Positions 10,094 through 21,605 of a stretch of 64,000 nt of DNA are shown here, piece after piece. How positions within the stretch are numbered: the first letter of the stretch is position 1; each line of letters opens with the position of its first letter. Made by a program: the position numbers and the translations under genes. The stretch is from the NCBI GenBank assembly GCA_003339415.1, contig PDHQ01000100.1:43631-107630 (forward strand), in the 5' to 3' direction. This DNA is from Ophiocordyceps camponoti-saundersi (nom. inval.). Lineage: Eukaryota; Ascomycota; Sordariomycetes; Hypocreales; Ophiocordycipitaceae. The notes beneath the pieces are model-generated. The model ran no database searches, was not told the origin of the DNA, and saw nothing but the letters and a program-made list of their open reading frames with translations.

Positions 10094-11518
10094 ATGATGA
10101 TGGTGGAAGACAGCCGCCGCATCGACGAGGCCATAGCTTCAGGCCGGGTCCCGGCCGAGATAACAGCCGACTTCCTCCGCGAAAGCCATGACGGGCCGGC
10201 CATGGTGGGCATCATGCTCGTCATGATGCTCACGGCCGCCATTGTGGTTTGTCGATTGCTGGCGCGGACGCTGATGCTTCAACGATTCGGCTTCGACGAC
10301 TGCCTCGCTCTAGCATCGCTGGTGAGCCATATCCATATCCTATTCCTCCTCCTCCTCCTCTTCCCATCTTCTCTCCCCTCGTCTATCACAAAACCAGCAA
10401 CGACAACTAACTCTCCCCCCCCCCCCCAAAACAGCTAACGCTCGCCGCCTTCGTCGGTCTCTGCATGGAACTAATCCGCCTCGGATCCGGCCGTCACTAC
10501 GCCTACATCCAATACGTCCTCGACCTAAGCACAGTAGAGCGAACGCAAGTCCTCGACTTCGCCGCCCACATCCTCTACACCGTCGCCCTTCTTCTGTGCC
10601 GGGTGTCGGGTCTGGCGTTTTACCATCGCGTCTGCGGCTTACACGGCGGCTTCTTGGTCGGTATCCATGTTGTTTTCGGACTGCTCATGGCTGGATTCTT
10701 GCCGCAGCTTTTACTCATCGTCTTTCATTGTCAGCCTGTTACGGCGCTTTGGCCTTATGGTTGGGAGCCTGATAGTGCCGTTTACAAGTGTTTGCAGTGG
10801 GGGGTCGTTTATGTTACCAACTCGACCATCTCGCTCATCTGCGATATGTTGTTGTTTGGCATTCCTGTTGCGATGCTGAGGATACTTGAGATGCCTCAGA
10901 GGAGGAAGATTCAGCTGGGTTGCATCCTGTTGCCGGGCATCGCGTCAGTTATATCCCCCCCCCCCTCCTTGTTCCGGTTTGTTTGTCTTTCAGCCATCTC
11001 TCTAACACGGATGAAAAAAGCGTCGTCGCCATATCCATCACTCGTCTTGTCCTCGTCGTCATCGGCCAATGTGAGTCTTCCTCACTACAGGCGGAACATG
11101 TCAACCCGATTCTGACTTGGCTTTAACAGGGGAGATGGACATGTCATGGAGCTACAACGCTCTACTAGCCGTCGAAGTTTCGGAAATAGGAGCGACGCTC
11201 ATCGCCCTATCGGTTCCCGGCGTCAAGCCACTGGTCGACAGGTTCATCCTACGCAAAGACAACACCTCGCAGACGGCCGGCGGGTCAAAGTACATGCCCA
11301 GCCCCGGCAGCCATACGTCCAAGGGGACGGCTCTGAGCACGCTCAAGCTTCGATCGGACTATAGCATGCTGGGGGCCGAGACGGCTGGCAACTACGGCAC
11401 CGAGGTCAGCGCCGGCTCGCACGGCGGAAGCGTCAGTCAGGAGGGGATTCATGTCACCGTCGACTTTCACGTCAACGACGGCGAGTCGAAGAGGCTCGCG
11501 GCCAAGCAGAGCGTGTAA
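10094..11518 (+). CDS. Fungal rhodopsin-domain integral membrane protein (7-TM)
   Basis: Four exons were inferred: 10094-10321, 10435-10943, 11021-11070 and 11130-11518, giving 391 aa with all phases consistent. The introns carry good signals: GTGAGC..CTAAC..ACAG, a less usual GTCAGT donor with CTAAC, and GTGAGT..CTGAC..ACAG. The protein has about seven hydrophobic helices (GPAMVGIMLVMMLTAAIVVC first, then segments in exon 2 such as VALLLCRVSGLAFYHR and GFLVGIHVVFGLLMAGFL, and VVAISITRLVLVV across exons 2-3) and a long soluble Ser/Gly-rich cytoplasmic tail. It has the CQPVTALWP and YVTNSTISLICDMLL features of the fungal rhodopsin-like/SAT4 family. Members are widespread in filamentous fungi; no ligand is established. 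The Lys expected for retinal binding is not evident, so it is unlikely to be a photoreceptor. Confidence 0.8.
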
Positions 11519-11953
11519 AGGGGGATGATGTGGATGATGTGGATTGATGATGACGATGATGATGATGATGGTGTATATCTTGATAGTTCTTCAACAAGAC
11601 TTGATCGATGGAATTGCGAGTCAGGGGATGGAATGCTGGTATAATATAGCTGATCTGGGATACGAGTTGTGCCACGATATGTTTGAGTGTCCCATCACTC
11701 CGTTCCTGATCAACACGAGGCCTGCATTGTGTATCCGTGTAGAACCTATGTATGGATGATCTTCCTTGCCTATCCGTACTATATACGGATTCCTGGGCAT
11801 GAGAGTCTTCCATGTATGAAGTGTTTAACATTACGAATACGAAAACCAACCAGACAAAAGGAAAGAAAGGGGTCATCACCGTATCGTCATCTCTGTCCAC
11901 CTTCCTTGGCGTCATCATCCATCCAAAGCAGCAGCATCATCAGCATCGCCATC
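11519..11953. other. Intergenic spacer
   Basis: 435 bp between two genes on the same strand. It has a GAT-rich stretch near 11523-11568 and one TATCCGTA word with its complement near 11775-11790. I see no gene. Confidence 0.5.
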
Positions 11954-12472
11954 ATGACGACGGCTGCTGCTGACTCATTCCACATCCGACCGGCCAAGTG
12001 GCCCGACGACCTCGAAGCCATCCGAGCCTGCTTCAACGCCTACGTCGAGTGGCTCGGCGAGGACCTTTCCTTTCAGGGCTATGCCAGCGAGCTAGACACG
12101 CTGCCTGGCCAGTACGCACCCCCCGCCGGCGCCCTCCTTCTGGCCGTCGATGCCGTCAGCCATGACCGGGTGCTGGGCTGTGTCGCTGTCCGACCGCTCG
12201 ACCTTGACCACGGACGGCGGCGGGCCTGCGAGATGAAGCGGCTCTTTGTATGGCCCGAGGTGCGTGGCCGTGGCATCTCTCGTGCCCTGGTCAGGCACGT
12301 CGTCCGGACGGCAAGGGAGGCGGGCTATGATGAGATGATGCTCGATACCCTCCCTCGGATGCGTGCTGCCATCGAGCTGTATGCTTCCGAGGGCTTCGTC
12401 CCGACTGAGCCGTACTACCATAACCCTCTTGGCGGCGCCATCTATATGGTCAAGAGACTGGGAGACGTGTGA
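11954..12472 (+). CDS. GNAT-family N-acetyltransferase
   Basis: The 172-aa protein from the ATG at 11954 is a complete single-domain GNAT. The acetyl-CoA binding motif A is EMKRLFVWPEVRGRGISRAL (V/I-x-x-x-x-R-G-x-G-x-A type, slightly modified), followed by the helix VRHVVRTAREAGYDEMMLDT. Motif B is MRAAIELYASEGFVPTEPYY. Its size and the LYxxxGFxxxxPYY signature resemble small-molecule or amino-acid acetyltransferases, but the substrate cannot be read from sequence. The open frame extends upstream to 11687, but that part contains repeat-derived residues and no domain, so I chose 11954. No intron is needed. Confidence 0.88.
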   Translation: MTTAAADSFHIRPAKWPDDLEAIRACFNAYVEWLGEDLSFQGYASELDTLPGQYAPPAGALLLAVDAVSHDRVLGCVAVRPLDLDHGRRRACEMKRLFVWPEVRGRGISRALVRHVVRTAREAGYDEMMLDTLPRMRAAIELYASEGFVPTEPYYHNPLGGAIYMVKRLGDV

Positions 12473-12674
12473 GATCAACCATATGTATGTATGTAGTAGT
12501 AGTATGTCCTGTTAGTTGCGTACCTAGTTAAAAGCAGCTTTATACACACACACACACATACATACAACCGTTTCCCACGATCCAACCAGAACAAAGAACA
12601 AAACATGTACCGACGATATAATATCCAGCATATACGGAACAAGGCCACTCACTCCCCCTTCTCCCTCCAGTCTC

Positions 12675-14605
12675 TCAGAGCGGCAGAGGAACCTTCCTCT
12701 GGTCAAACCCCCTCCAAAAGGGCATAGCCCTGGTGTAACCCTTTGAAATGAGAAGGTCCTCGATGGCGCTGGACCACTTGACCAGCTCAGACTCCTGCCA
12801 CGCCGTCTGCATGAGTCCGAGACCGATTCCCATGCCGGATTCTCTATGGATGGATATCGGCAACGTCATGATCGGGTAGCCTGCCTGCGCCGCGATCTGG
12901 TAGCTCTGGCCGGGCTCGAGCGGCACCAGCAGGGCGCTGAGTCTCCGGTTCTTCCATGTGAGGGCGTCGTCGATGCCCCTTCGTGCCGAGGTGCGACAGA
13001 AGTGCAGGGCCTTTCGGTAGGTGTCGTCCATGATGCCCCTGGTGGCCAGCGAGGCTTCGAAGCCGTCTTGGCCCGAGTACCAGGCCGGATGCGACCGCGG
13101 TCTGCCGCCCTCGGTATCGAGGTGGGCGTTGTTGTAGTCTACTATGTCTTGAAGGGTGCGGATGCTGGTGTTGCCCAGGGTTGAGAGGTAAGTCTCGATG
13201 TTGCGGTAGAAGTCGACCTTGATGTACGTGTACTCGGACCGGTTGGCCCATCTCCGGGACGATCCGTAGTCCCAGTCCCAGCCGTGGGGGCTCACAATCT
13301 CCTGATAGTTTGTGATCTCGGTGTTGTTGATGATTCTGGCTCCGGCCTGGGCCAGCATGTTGACTACCTCGAGCAGGATGCGCTTCGTCTCCGGGTCGGT
13401 GTGAACCCAGAAGCTGTTCCAGGGAATGCCGAACCGGGCCCTGCCGGTCAGGGTCCTGTTGTTCAGATCACCGCGGGTGGTGAGGTATTGCTGGAAACCT
13501 TGTCCCGTGACGGGGATAGGGAGGTGGGTGAGATTGCACATGGCCTTGGTGGCGGGATCGTCTCGGTCATAGCCGTAGATGGCGTCGAGAGCGAGGATCG
13601 CGTCTTTGACCGTCCGGCCAAAGGTTCCGACCGAGTCTTGGTTCAGGGACTCGGGGATGACGCCGGTTCTAGAGGTGAGTCCTACGGTTGGCTTGAAGCC
13701 GACGATGGAGTTGCGCATGGCCGGATTGACGACTTTTTTTATATCGCAATGCTCAGCAAAAGCCAACACAAGAGAAGCAGTCAAACAAGGGGCTACTCAC
13801 CGCTGCCATCCGTCTCGGTGCCGATGGAAAAGGCGGCGGCGTTGATGGAGACGCCGACGGCGCTGCCGGAGCTGCTGCCGCCCGGGTTGACCGTCATGTT
13901 GTAAGCGCTATAGCACTGGCCGCCGCGAGCAGAGTAGCCTTCGGAGTAGTTGGTGCTGCGCATGTCCGCCCACTCGCTCATGGCGGCCTTGCCCAGCAGG
14001 ACGGCCCCCTTGCGGCGCAGTCGGTCGAGGACGTGGGCGTCGGCCGGCACGACGCTGTACTTGAGCGCCAGGCTGCCGGCCGTCGTCTGCATCTTGTCTT
14101 TGGAGGCGATGTTGTCCTTGATGGTGAAGGGGATGCCGTGCAGTGGCCCGCGAATCATGTGGACTTTTCGCTCTCTATCGCGCTCTCGAGCAATGTCCAA
14201 CGCGTCTGGGTTGATCTCTATCATGGAGCTTTATCATGATTGTCATTTTCAATCATGGTCTTGGTCAGCTCTTCCGCACCATTCATCATCATCATCATCT
14301 TCTTCTTCTTCCTCTAATTCACATCTTCCACACACTCACCCAGCGTATTCCTGTGTCTGCTCGATCCGGTTCAGATAGCACTGAACGAGCTGCTTCGAAG
14401 TAAGATTGCCTCGTTCCATCCATTCCTGCATCTCATAGATGGTAGCCTCCTCAAGCCACAAGCCCTGGCACGGCGGCATCCGCATCTTCAGGATGATACT
14501 AGGAGAATAGAGGCGAAAACTGTCGATGTTGATGTGCGGTCCTGCGAGCACTCCATGCTTGGCGAGAAAGAGGCTCAGCCACAGGAGGACGTCCTGCGAC
14601 CTCAT
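12675..14605 (-). CDS. Amidase-signature family hydrolase
   Basis: Three exons, read on the minus strand: 14605-14340, 14228-13801 and 13732-12675, giving 583 aa. Both introns (111 and 68 nt) have GTGAGT donors and restore the frame exactly. The Ser-cisSer-Lys triad is complete: Lys126 in GIPFTIKDNIA, Ser207 in NPGGSSSGSAVG and the nucleophile Ser231 in GTETDGSV. The second intron falls just after the nucleophile codon. The N-terminus (MRSQDVLLWLSLFLAKHGVLAG) is hydrophobic and may be a signal peptide or anchor; several N-x-S/T sites would fit a secreted form. Family members hydrolyse amide bonds by way of an acyl-serine intermediate. The long C-terminal half is typical of fungal amidases of unknown substrate rather than GatA. 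Confidence 0.88.
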
Positions 14606-14678
14606 GGCTGAAGGAGACACAAGACGGAGGACAATATACAAGACAGAAGACAACGCAATATACACAGACATATACACA

Positions 14679-14725
<47 letters not shown>

Positions 14726-15471
14726 AAACACTCACAATACTCAGACACAGACACGGAGCCACAACACAAAGAAAAGAGGAAGAAAAGAGAAGGTTGAGAC
14801 AGACAAGTTTGAGAGTTTGACAGTCGGAAATTGAAGTCTTTTGCTCAGGAAAGGAAAAGGCGGGCCGAGAGAGAAGAAGGATTCAAGGCTGGGAGAACGC
14901 GTGAGAAGTAATAAAACGCTACTGTGGCCCTATGCTTGGCATCGTGATTTTAATTGCCAGGACGGACTAGGAGGGGCGGAAGAAGAGGAGGGCAAGGGGT
15001 GTGGGCGGGAGGAGAGGAGGAAGACAGGAGAGGAGAGGAGAGGAGAGGAGAGGGAAGAGAGTCAAGAGAGGGACCGAGTGGGCATGACGATGGTCGTGTA
15101 CAACAACGTATTACACCCCCCTTCCATACCTATAGGCTATATTCTATACATACAACAACATGAACAAGCCATCCCGATAGATACACAACGACGACGAGTC
15201 CGAGTTTCCACTCCGGCTCTCGATAACCGGCGGGCGCCGGAAGACGCCCGACTCAGAGCTTATGCAGTATCGAAAGGCTTATGACCGGAAAGCCCCCTCT
15301 TTCTCCTCTGATATCACACAAAAAAAAAACACACAGGGACAGATAATAGGTTCGTTCGGAACCGGAGAGTGTGGCTGCCAATATCGGCGTTTGTCTCTCT
15401 GTCTCTCTTACTCTACATACATACATTTGTCTCTCTGTATGTATGTACATATGTAGGTATGTATGTGTTTG

Positions 15472-15502
<31 letters not shown>

Positions 15503-16651
15503 CCTCTGTACATACATACATATGTACATTGCCTTCTCGATACGGCAGCCGAGATGGATCCCTTGTGAGCACATACATACATACATACATACGTACATAA
15601 GACTTTGGCTGCCTGGCTAGTATCCGTACCTATTTCTGTATGCATACAAGATGGATAAATGTCCAGTATGCGTGTGAGAGTGAGAGCTAAACGTGATATG
15701 TAATAGATCTGTTGTAAAGGTAGGGTTAATAGGGTTAGTGTTGCATAGTATGTATTGTACATAAGGCTAAATAAAGGTCAGCAGCAGATGGCATCAAAAG
15801 GCCTTGCTGCCCACTATCATCGTCATCATCATCACCATCATCGTTGACAACCATAACCGCCCTAGCTATAAGACAATCACATACATATGTACACCCACGT
15901 TTTTCAACAGAGCAAAACTCGGTTCCTACCGAGCACCACATCAACCCTTCTGGAATCCCCTCTCAAGTGGGTAAAATCCAAGCTTCGGAAATCTCCTTGC
16001 TACCTACCTACCCGGAAATTTGACGTTCCCCCCCCCGTCTCATCACGCCATAACCACCACCTTACTCTCCGTACGGATACATGGTATAAGAGAGAGAAGA
16101 GAGATAATAACACTCCGTTCAATAAGCCAATATCCATGGTAATAATGTAAAGCCGAAGTGAAAAGTCCCCCAGTTGAGAGAAGAAAGAGAAGAAGAAAAA
16201 AAAAACAGCTCGGCGATCCGGTCAAGTAACGAATCATGTCGTGATATTCTTTAGAAACAGTCTCCACGTTCGGCTCCAGCGGCCACTCACCTAATCTTGG
16301 CAGAGAGAGAGAGGGGCGGAAGCGGGGGAGAGGAGTAAAGGGGTGGAGGGGAGACCGGCCCGCTTCAAAGGGCTTTTGTTTTTTTTCTCCTCGTTCACAA
16401 ACAGCTCGAGCTGAAATACATGGAGAGGAGAGAGGAATAAAGTGTAATATCGTGGGGGGGAGAAAGAGAGAGAGAGAGAGAGAGAGAAGAGAGAGAAGAG
16501 AGAAACACACACAGATAGAGAGAGGAAAAGCTAAACTCGAGACATGTACGACATGCATACATACATAGATACGGGTCACTTAAGCTTATGAGTTCGAAGA
16601 CAGAGAGAACAATAAGAAAAAACAACACCCTGAGATTGTGTGTGGGTGGGC

Positions 16652-16686
<35 letters not shown>

Positions 16687-16949
16687 AGATGATGCCAGTT
16701 TTCAACTTGCTATACTTAACAATGCCTCTATTAAGCCTGACCCCAGGAGATTTCATCAACCAAGAAAAACCTTGACTCCTTTCCCTCTCCTTTACAAGGG
16801 GCCATTCCTTTACAGGGGGGGGGGGGGGGGGGGCTAAACTAACCCCCATTGGTTGCCGAGCAGGCATCAACTTTTACCCTTTTCTCTCTCTTTCTCTCTC
16901 TTTCAACCGTTTGTCTCTATGCAGGTTTCCCCTAGGACTCTTATCTCGC
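14606..16949. other. Intergenic region rich in microsatellites
   Basis: About 2.3 kb with (CT)n at 14681-14716 and about 15473-15500, TACATACA blocks at 15411-15436, 15508-15530 and 15573-15596, telomere-like TAGGGTTA units at 15721-15740, (GA)n near 16468-16500, (CA)n at 16653-16685 and a 19-bp G run at 16815-16833. ORFs here translate repeats; no gene is supported. Confidence 0.65.
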
Positions 16950-18029
16950 CTAGAGCCTAGGACCCAATACCAAGGGTAACTGACCCAGCACAGACACCGG
17001 TTTCCAATTATACACCGGCCCCTCGTTAAACCGGGAGAGCACTTTCGCCAGGCTCTCCTCGCACTTTTCCAACAGTTTGTTTGTCTCGACGTCGTTGTTG
17101 CTCGTCCTTCTCTTGTAGCCTTCGATGACTTGCTTTGTGGCTAGGAGGCAGGTGTTTGTGCATAGTTGGGACGTGCAGCCTTTGAATTTGCCGTCTTTCG
17201 TCGCTAGGATGTTGAAGCTTTGCTGTTGGAGGTAGAGAGGCAAGTTTTGAACCCAGCTTCATATGGAGGGAGTCGAGGTCAGTTGTTGAGCGACAACAGG
17301 TGGCGATCGGGAGGGTTCGGTTGCAACAGTTAGTTACCTCATTATCCCTGCTTTATTGTAAACCAGTTGCATCAACTGATGCAAGTCTTCAGATTCCGGC
17401 GCTACAGTAAAGTGCTCAAAGTCGGCGTCCTCCCAGAAGATATACCCTCCAGGCTCTTATGAGTGCGGATGCAAAGTCAACATCATATTCGATGGCAACA
17501 AAAGACTGGATAGGGTCTCTCCTACTAAGCATCTTCTTGACGCCTCTGATAAAGTCGTTGACCTCTGTCGAATTCAGAATGGTCGCCCACATACGGATGT
17601 GGACGACGTCGTACTGGCCCATCAATGATGGGGGGAGATGACCTTTGGAATCCAACTTGCTAAGGGTGACGTTGGCCGGCCATTGATTCCGACATGGAAA
17701 CATCTTGTCCGATATGTCATATCCATCCAATTTAACAGAAGGAGGAAGTCTCCGAGAAAGGTCCATCAACCAGATCCTACAGCCCATGAGCAAAGAAACT
17801 ACATGGTCAAAAGTTCGCAGCTTACCCAGTTCCAGCCCCGAGTTCGGCAATCTTCATATCCTCTCGGACAGGGATGTCGGGCGGAAGGACATGACCTTGA
17901 TACATGGTCCACAAGAGGTGCTGGGCGTCGAGCCTGTCCGTGTCATTCATCATGATCAGTCGAGAGAAAGGAGACGCCCTACCTCGTCGATTCCCACAAG
18001 TTTCTCCTAAGCATGTACGCATCAGTCAT
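16950..18029 (-). CDS. SAM-dependent methyltransferase (fungal LaeA/UMTA-like fold)
   Basis: I reconstructed five exons on the minus strand: 18029-17983, 17933-17826, 17776-17526, 17455-17338 and 17256-16950, giving 276 aa with every phase matching. Introns are 49, 49, 70 and 81 nt. The exons join into a continuous class I methyltransferase: an N-terminal RLDAQHLLW segment, SAM motif I IAELGAGTGIWLMDLS (split by intron 2), the acidic loop LDGYDIS, then YDVVHIRMW, VKKMLKPGGYIFWEDADF and SWVQNLPLYLQQQ. The class methylates small molecules, often in secondary metabolism, but no biosynthetic core gene lies nearby and the substrate is unknown. No single open frame covers it, so simple ORF prediction would miss the gene. 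Intron 1 is the least certain. Confidence 0.78.
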
Positions 18030-19113
18030 TGCGACGACTATCGATTGGGAGGATGCTTGAAAGGCCGAACAGTACCTGAGTGACGGACGCAGTTGGTTGA
18101 TGGACATACATATATATCTCGAACTACATATGTTGAAAACAAGGGAGCAAAGGTCTCAAGACGATTGATGAATACTATAAAGACTACGTAGCTTATGAAG
18201 AGAAAATGGTCAACCAGACTCTGTTGAAAGGGCGAAGGGACTCAATATTGGAATAGATGTCTGTCTGAGGTTCACCCTGATGTTCCCCTCCCTGCCTTGA
18301 CAACACACGTACGTCTTACACGCAGTGTTCCTCGTCTCTCCCTCTCTCACTGCTTTTAATAGAAGCATCGAAAGTACATACATGCAGAAATAGAGCTCCA
18401 GAAATACTCGGTTCCAAGTCAGCAGCGGATGAAGAAGTTGGTTCGGCAGATGCTTCAAAGCCTCGGTAAAGCGTCAGTAATAGCAACGAGAGTTTCCAAG
18501 AGAAAATAGAACATCTCTTCACCGCTGATTCAAAAGCAAGAAAAAAAGGAAGAATATATAGAGAGAGAAAGAGACAAAAAGTACCCGAGCCTTACGCAGC
18601 GCGGTCTGGGCCGGGAAACTGTTTCTAGACTCATCCTTTTTTTTTTGTCTTCGTAAGATGGAAGACAGGCAAGTTCCGAGACGGAGCGTCGTTATGTTGG
18701 AAGGGAGTTGCATATGCATGAATTACCTGGATAACGACTTCCTATCGTCTGTAAATAGAATGAAAGAAAGAGCCCGTTTTATAGCGCCTTCCCTTGAATT
18801 CTTCCCTTGACACGAGAAGACGGTGGTAACAGAAGGCGTCTTCTCTCTCTCAGTTGGCGGCTGAAGCAAGGGGACCACTGCACGTGATGAGTTCCCTGAC
18901 CGAGTGACGAACGCTGATTACCTAAGTGAAATAGCCATCACAGACTTAATAGAGTGCAATTAAGACCTGTGACATACGTACCACTTCACCGAAAGCTAAC
19001 AGCACACCTCTGTCACAGGGCGTTCATTCATCCAGCCTCCTCGGCTGGCCTGTGTCTCCCTCTCTCTCTTCTCTCCAGGAAAAGAGAGACATAGAAAACA
19101 ACTCAATCATCAA
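18030..19113. promoter_or_regulatory. Divergent intergenic region with a CACGTGATGA site
   Basis: About 1.1 kb between the methyltransferase start and the PEX11-like gene. CACGTGATGA at 18881-18890 repeats a word seen in other promoters of this window. A small minus-strand ORF with a hydrophobic start (18316-18522) is too weak to call. Confidence 0.5.
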
Positions 19114-19965
19114 ATGTCGCCCTCAGCCTCCAAGCCGGTGGTGGAAGAAAAGCCGGCTCGACGGCCAAATACCATCGATGGCCTGCTATCGCATCTGCAC
19201 CGCTGCCTCGAGACGCGCGCCGGCGCCGACGTCGTGCTCCTCTTCCTCTGCTACGCCAGCCGCCTCGGGGGCTCTCTTCTCGAGGCTCTGAGTCGGCCTA
19301 TCCTTCGACATTCGGCACGTCGCTTCGTCGCGGCCGCCTTCAAGCTTCCCCCCGCCGCCACCGTCGTCCTTTCGGCGACGGCGCCTCAGCCACCGATGGC
19401 CGTCAGCGCCCTGCGGCTCGGACGACGCCTCAAGGCCCTTTCGGCCATGATAAGCGAGACGCGAACGGTAGGCCGTCTATGGGGTCTCTTGGGTCTGTAC
19501 TTTGCCGCCAAGCGTCTTGTGCTGCGGTCGTGCGACGCCGGCGGCGACAACGACGACGTCGACGGCGACCGTCTCTTCGACGCCGGCTTGGCCTTTGCTC
19601 AGATGGCTTCGCTCATCGTCTTTCAGGCGGCCGAGAACGTCGCTTTCCTCTCCAGCAAGGCAATCTTGCCTTATCCGCCCGCCACCCAGGCCAGGTTGGC
19701 GCTGCTGAGCGTCCGCGCTTGGGGCTTATACGTCGGCATGGAGCTGGCGAGGCTGCTCGTCGACCGGTCGCGAAAGCCTCTTTCCTCCCGCGACGCCAAG
19801 TCGGCTACCGGCTGGCGGAAGAGTTTCTGGCGGAACATGGCCTGGGCGCCCCTGACGGTTCACTGGGGTACGCCCGCGGGTCTGCTGCCGGACTTGGCTG
19901 TCTCGCTTTTGGCCGCTTATCCCGCAACGGGATCCATGGTCGACCTTTGGCGGGAGACGGCTTGA
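19114..19965 (+). CDS. PEX11-family (Pex11C-like) peroxisomal membrane protein
   Basis: The single-exon 283-aa protein resembles the fungal Pex11C branch of peroxisome-proliferation factors. It has an N-terminal amphipathic region (TIDGLLSHLHRCLETRAGADVV), then LRLGRRLKALSAMISETRTVGRLWGLLG, a central hydrophobic segment, a run matching LIVFQAAENVAFLSSKAIL and a C-terminal hydrophobic stretch near AWAPLTVHWGTPAGLLPDL. PEX11 proteins tubulate the peroxisomal membrane and promote division. An acidic Asp/Gly loop (GGDNDDVDGD) interrupts the middle. The start is the first ATG of the open frame, after an A-rich leader. It lies about 13 kb from the SKL-tagged choline oxidase; I do not infer a functional link from that. 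Confidence 0.75.
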   Translation: MSPSASKPVVEEKPARRPNTIDGLLSHLHRCLETRAGADVVLLFLCYASRLGGSLLEALSRPILRHSARRFVAAAFKLPPAATVVLSATAPQPPMAVSALRLGRRLKALSAMISETRTVGRLWGLLGLYFAAKRLVLRSCDAGGDNDDVDGDRLFDAGLAFAQMASLIVFQAAENVAFLSSKAILPYPPATQARLALLSVRAWGLYVGMELARLLVDRSRKPLSSRDAKSATGWRKSFWRNMAWAPLTVHWGTPAGLLPDLAVSLLAAYPATGSMVDLWRETA

Positions 19966-20406
19966 TGGGGTTACCGATTTTCTCTTGAGGCGTCGAAGAA
20001 GATTAGAGAAGACCTATGACAAAGTTTCGACATCGGGAGGCGGCAGCGAGCTCTCTCATTCCCATGTTTTTTGCGGATGTTCTTCGCCACGGCTGTACCA
20101 TCTGAATCGATTCACCTCTCTTTTTGATACAATGACTAGCTTAACGTAGGTACTCTGATGAAAAGAATCAACATCCGCATACACAAGGTTCATCCCCTTA
20201 TCCCTCGGCCCTTTTCTCGGTCCTCGCCGTCGTCTCAGGCCGTCCGGTCCGGTCCTTGATTACACCTTCACTTCTTCCCTTCTTCCTTGAAGCCATGGTA
20301 ACCAATTGACTTCGGCCGAGCCTCGCTCGATGACCGATGTACAACCGTGTCAGATACAAGACTTTGCACCTTTGGGGTAGCATCCTTCGCCCACTGACTT
20401 CACCGT
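19966..20406. other. Short convergent intergenic region
   Basis: 441 bp between the ends of two convergent genes. I see no repeat, gene or clear terminator motif in it. Confidence 0.5.
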
Positions 20407-21605
20407 CTACTCTTGCTCTTGCTTATCTTCCTCTTCCGAAGGCATACGGAAGTCACCTTCAAGGGCAAAGAGCTCGTCTTGCACGTCGGGGTTGCAGTTC
20501 TGCCGGACGATGCCAAAGACCTCGTCGTCTGTCTGCATCACGCGCCGTACCAGTCCGCTGAGCTCGTCCCAGCACACGACACTGTCGATGGCCGGATCGG
20601 AAACGCTGGCCGTGGCGCATACGCAGTTCATCTCGAGCTCGAGGACGGCGCGGAAGAGATGGGCGAGCGTGGAGCGGACCATGTCTTCCTTGTCGCGGAA
20701 CTCACTCTCGTCGTTCCAGCTGCTGCTGTTCATCAACTTGTTGTCCAGTTGTCCGTACCATGCGACACGGCCGACTATGTGCACCAGACCGGCTCTCATG
20801 TCATTGCGCTCAATGATGGGCGCGAGAAGTTCCTTGATTGACCATGTCAGTTGTTTCAACCCCTGAAAAAGAACACTGGATGAAGGAATGTCGGGGTTCA
20901 TACCGGAGTCAGACTGCATAGACCAGCCCACGAGGCAGCAAAGGCAGGCTGGGCAGACATGAGGCCATCAATGGCGTTGCGACACGATGCCAGCATGGCC
21001 TGGGCTTCTTCGTCGTCGGTCTGCTCGTCGCTCTGTCCCTTGTGCATGCTCCCTCTAGTGATGGCCATCATCAGATCAGTGCGCTCCTGCTCTGAGCAGT
21101 CGCGAAGAGGTGCATCCTGACGGTCCTGCTTGAGCTGCTTGGGCAGTTGTTGCGAGATGATGGATTCATAGGTGAGAGTGAGTTCGCTCGTAGCCTGATT
21201 GTCACGCAGCGCCTTGTAAGTTTCGGTCCAGATATCTTTCGGCGTCGACACAACTGGTGTCTGATTATTAGAGCTCTGATTAGAGCCGGACCTAGACGAG
21301 CTCCGACCGCCTCTCATCTTGGCCGACAGGGCCGAGGCAGACATGGTGATGGAACCTCGCTTCCGGCTACGCGCCGCGGCCGGGGGCGGGACATGCTCCT
21401 CATCGACCCGAGAGGGCTCGCCGTTGTTCTTGTTCTCATAGTATTCATCCGGGAGGAGTCCACCGCGGCTGTTGACGGGCTTGGGCGCGCCGCTGCCGTT
21501 CCGAAAGCGATCGACGAACTTGCCGAAGACGCTTGACCGGCGATTGTGATACTGCTCCGGCGACGGCGCCTGATGCTGGAACTGTTCGGCTGCGAGGGCG
21601 CTCAT
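20407..21605 (-). CDS. Stand-alone NACHT_N domain protein (NLR-type N-terminal domain without NACHT)
   Basis: Two exons on the minus strand, 21605-20904 and 20862-20407, joined by a very short 41-nt intron (GTATGA..TTTTTCAG, phase 0), give 385 aa. Residues 1-115 are disordered and Arg/Ser-rich with a basic amphipathic stretch (RRSSVFGKFVDRFRNG). Residues about 118-375 follow the N-terminal domain of fungal NWD/NACHT NTPases: DIWTETYKALRD, LTYESIISQQL, then PAFAASWAGLCSLTP, RAGLVHIVGRVAWYGQLDN, LAHLFRAVLELEMNCVC and CWDELSGLVRRVM. In fungal NLR-like STAND proteins this domain precedes a NACHT ATPase and repeats. Here the frame stops after a Glu-rich tail (EEEDKQEQE), and no P-loop or repeats follow in the 441 bp to the next gene. 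It is either a free-standing domain protein or a truncated NLR. Confidence 0.72.

Noticed and set aside
14841..15284. 147-codon plus-strand ORF
   Set aside because: It consists of GA-rich repeat translation and shows no domain.
18316..18522. 68-codon minus-strand ORF with a hydrophobic start, possible secreted peptide
   Set aside because: It is too short, has no homologous feature and lacks a clean signal-peptide cleavage context.
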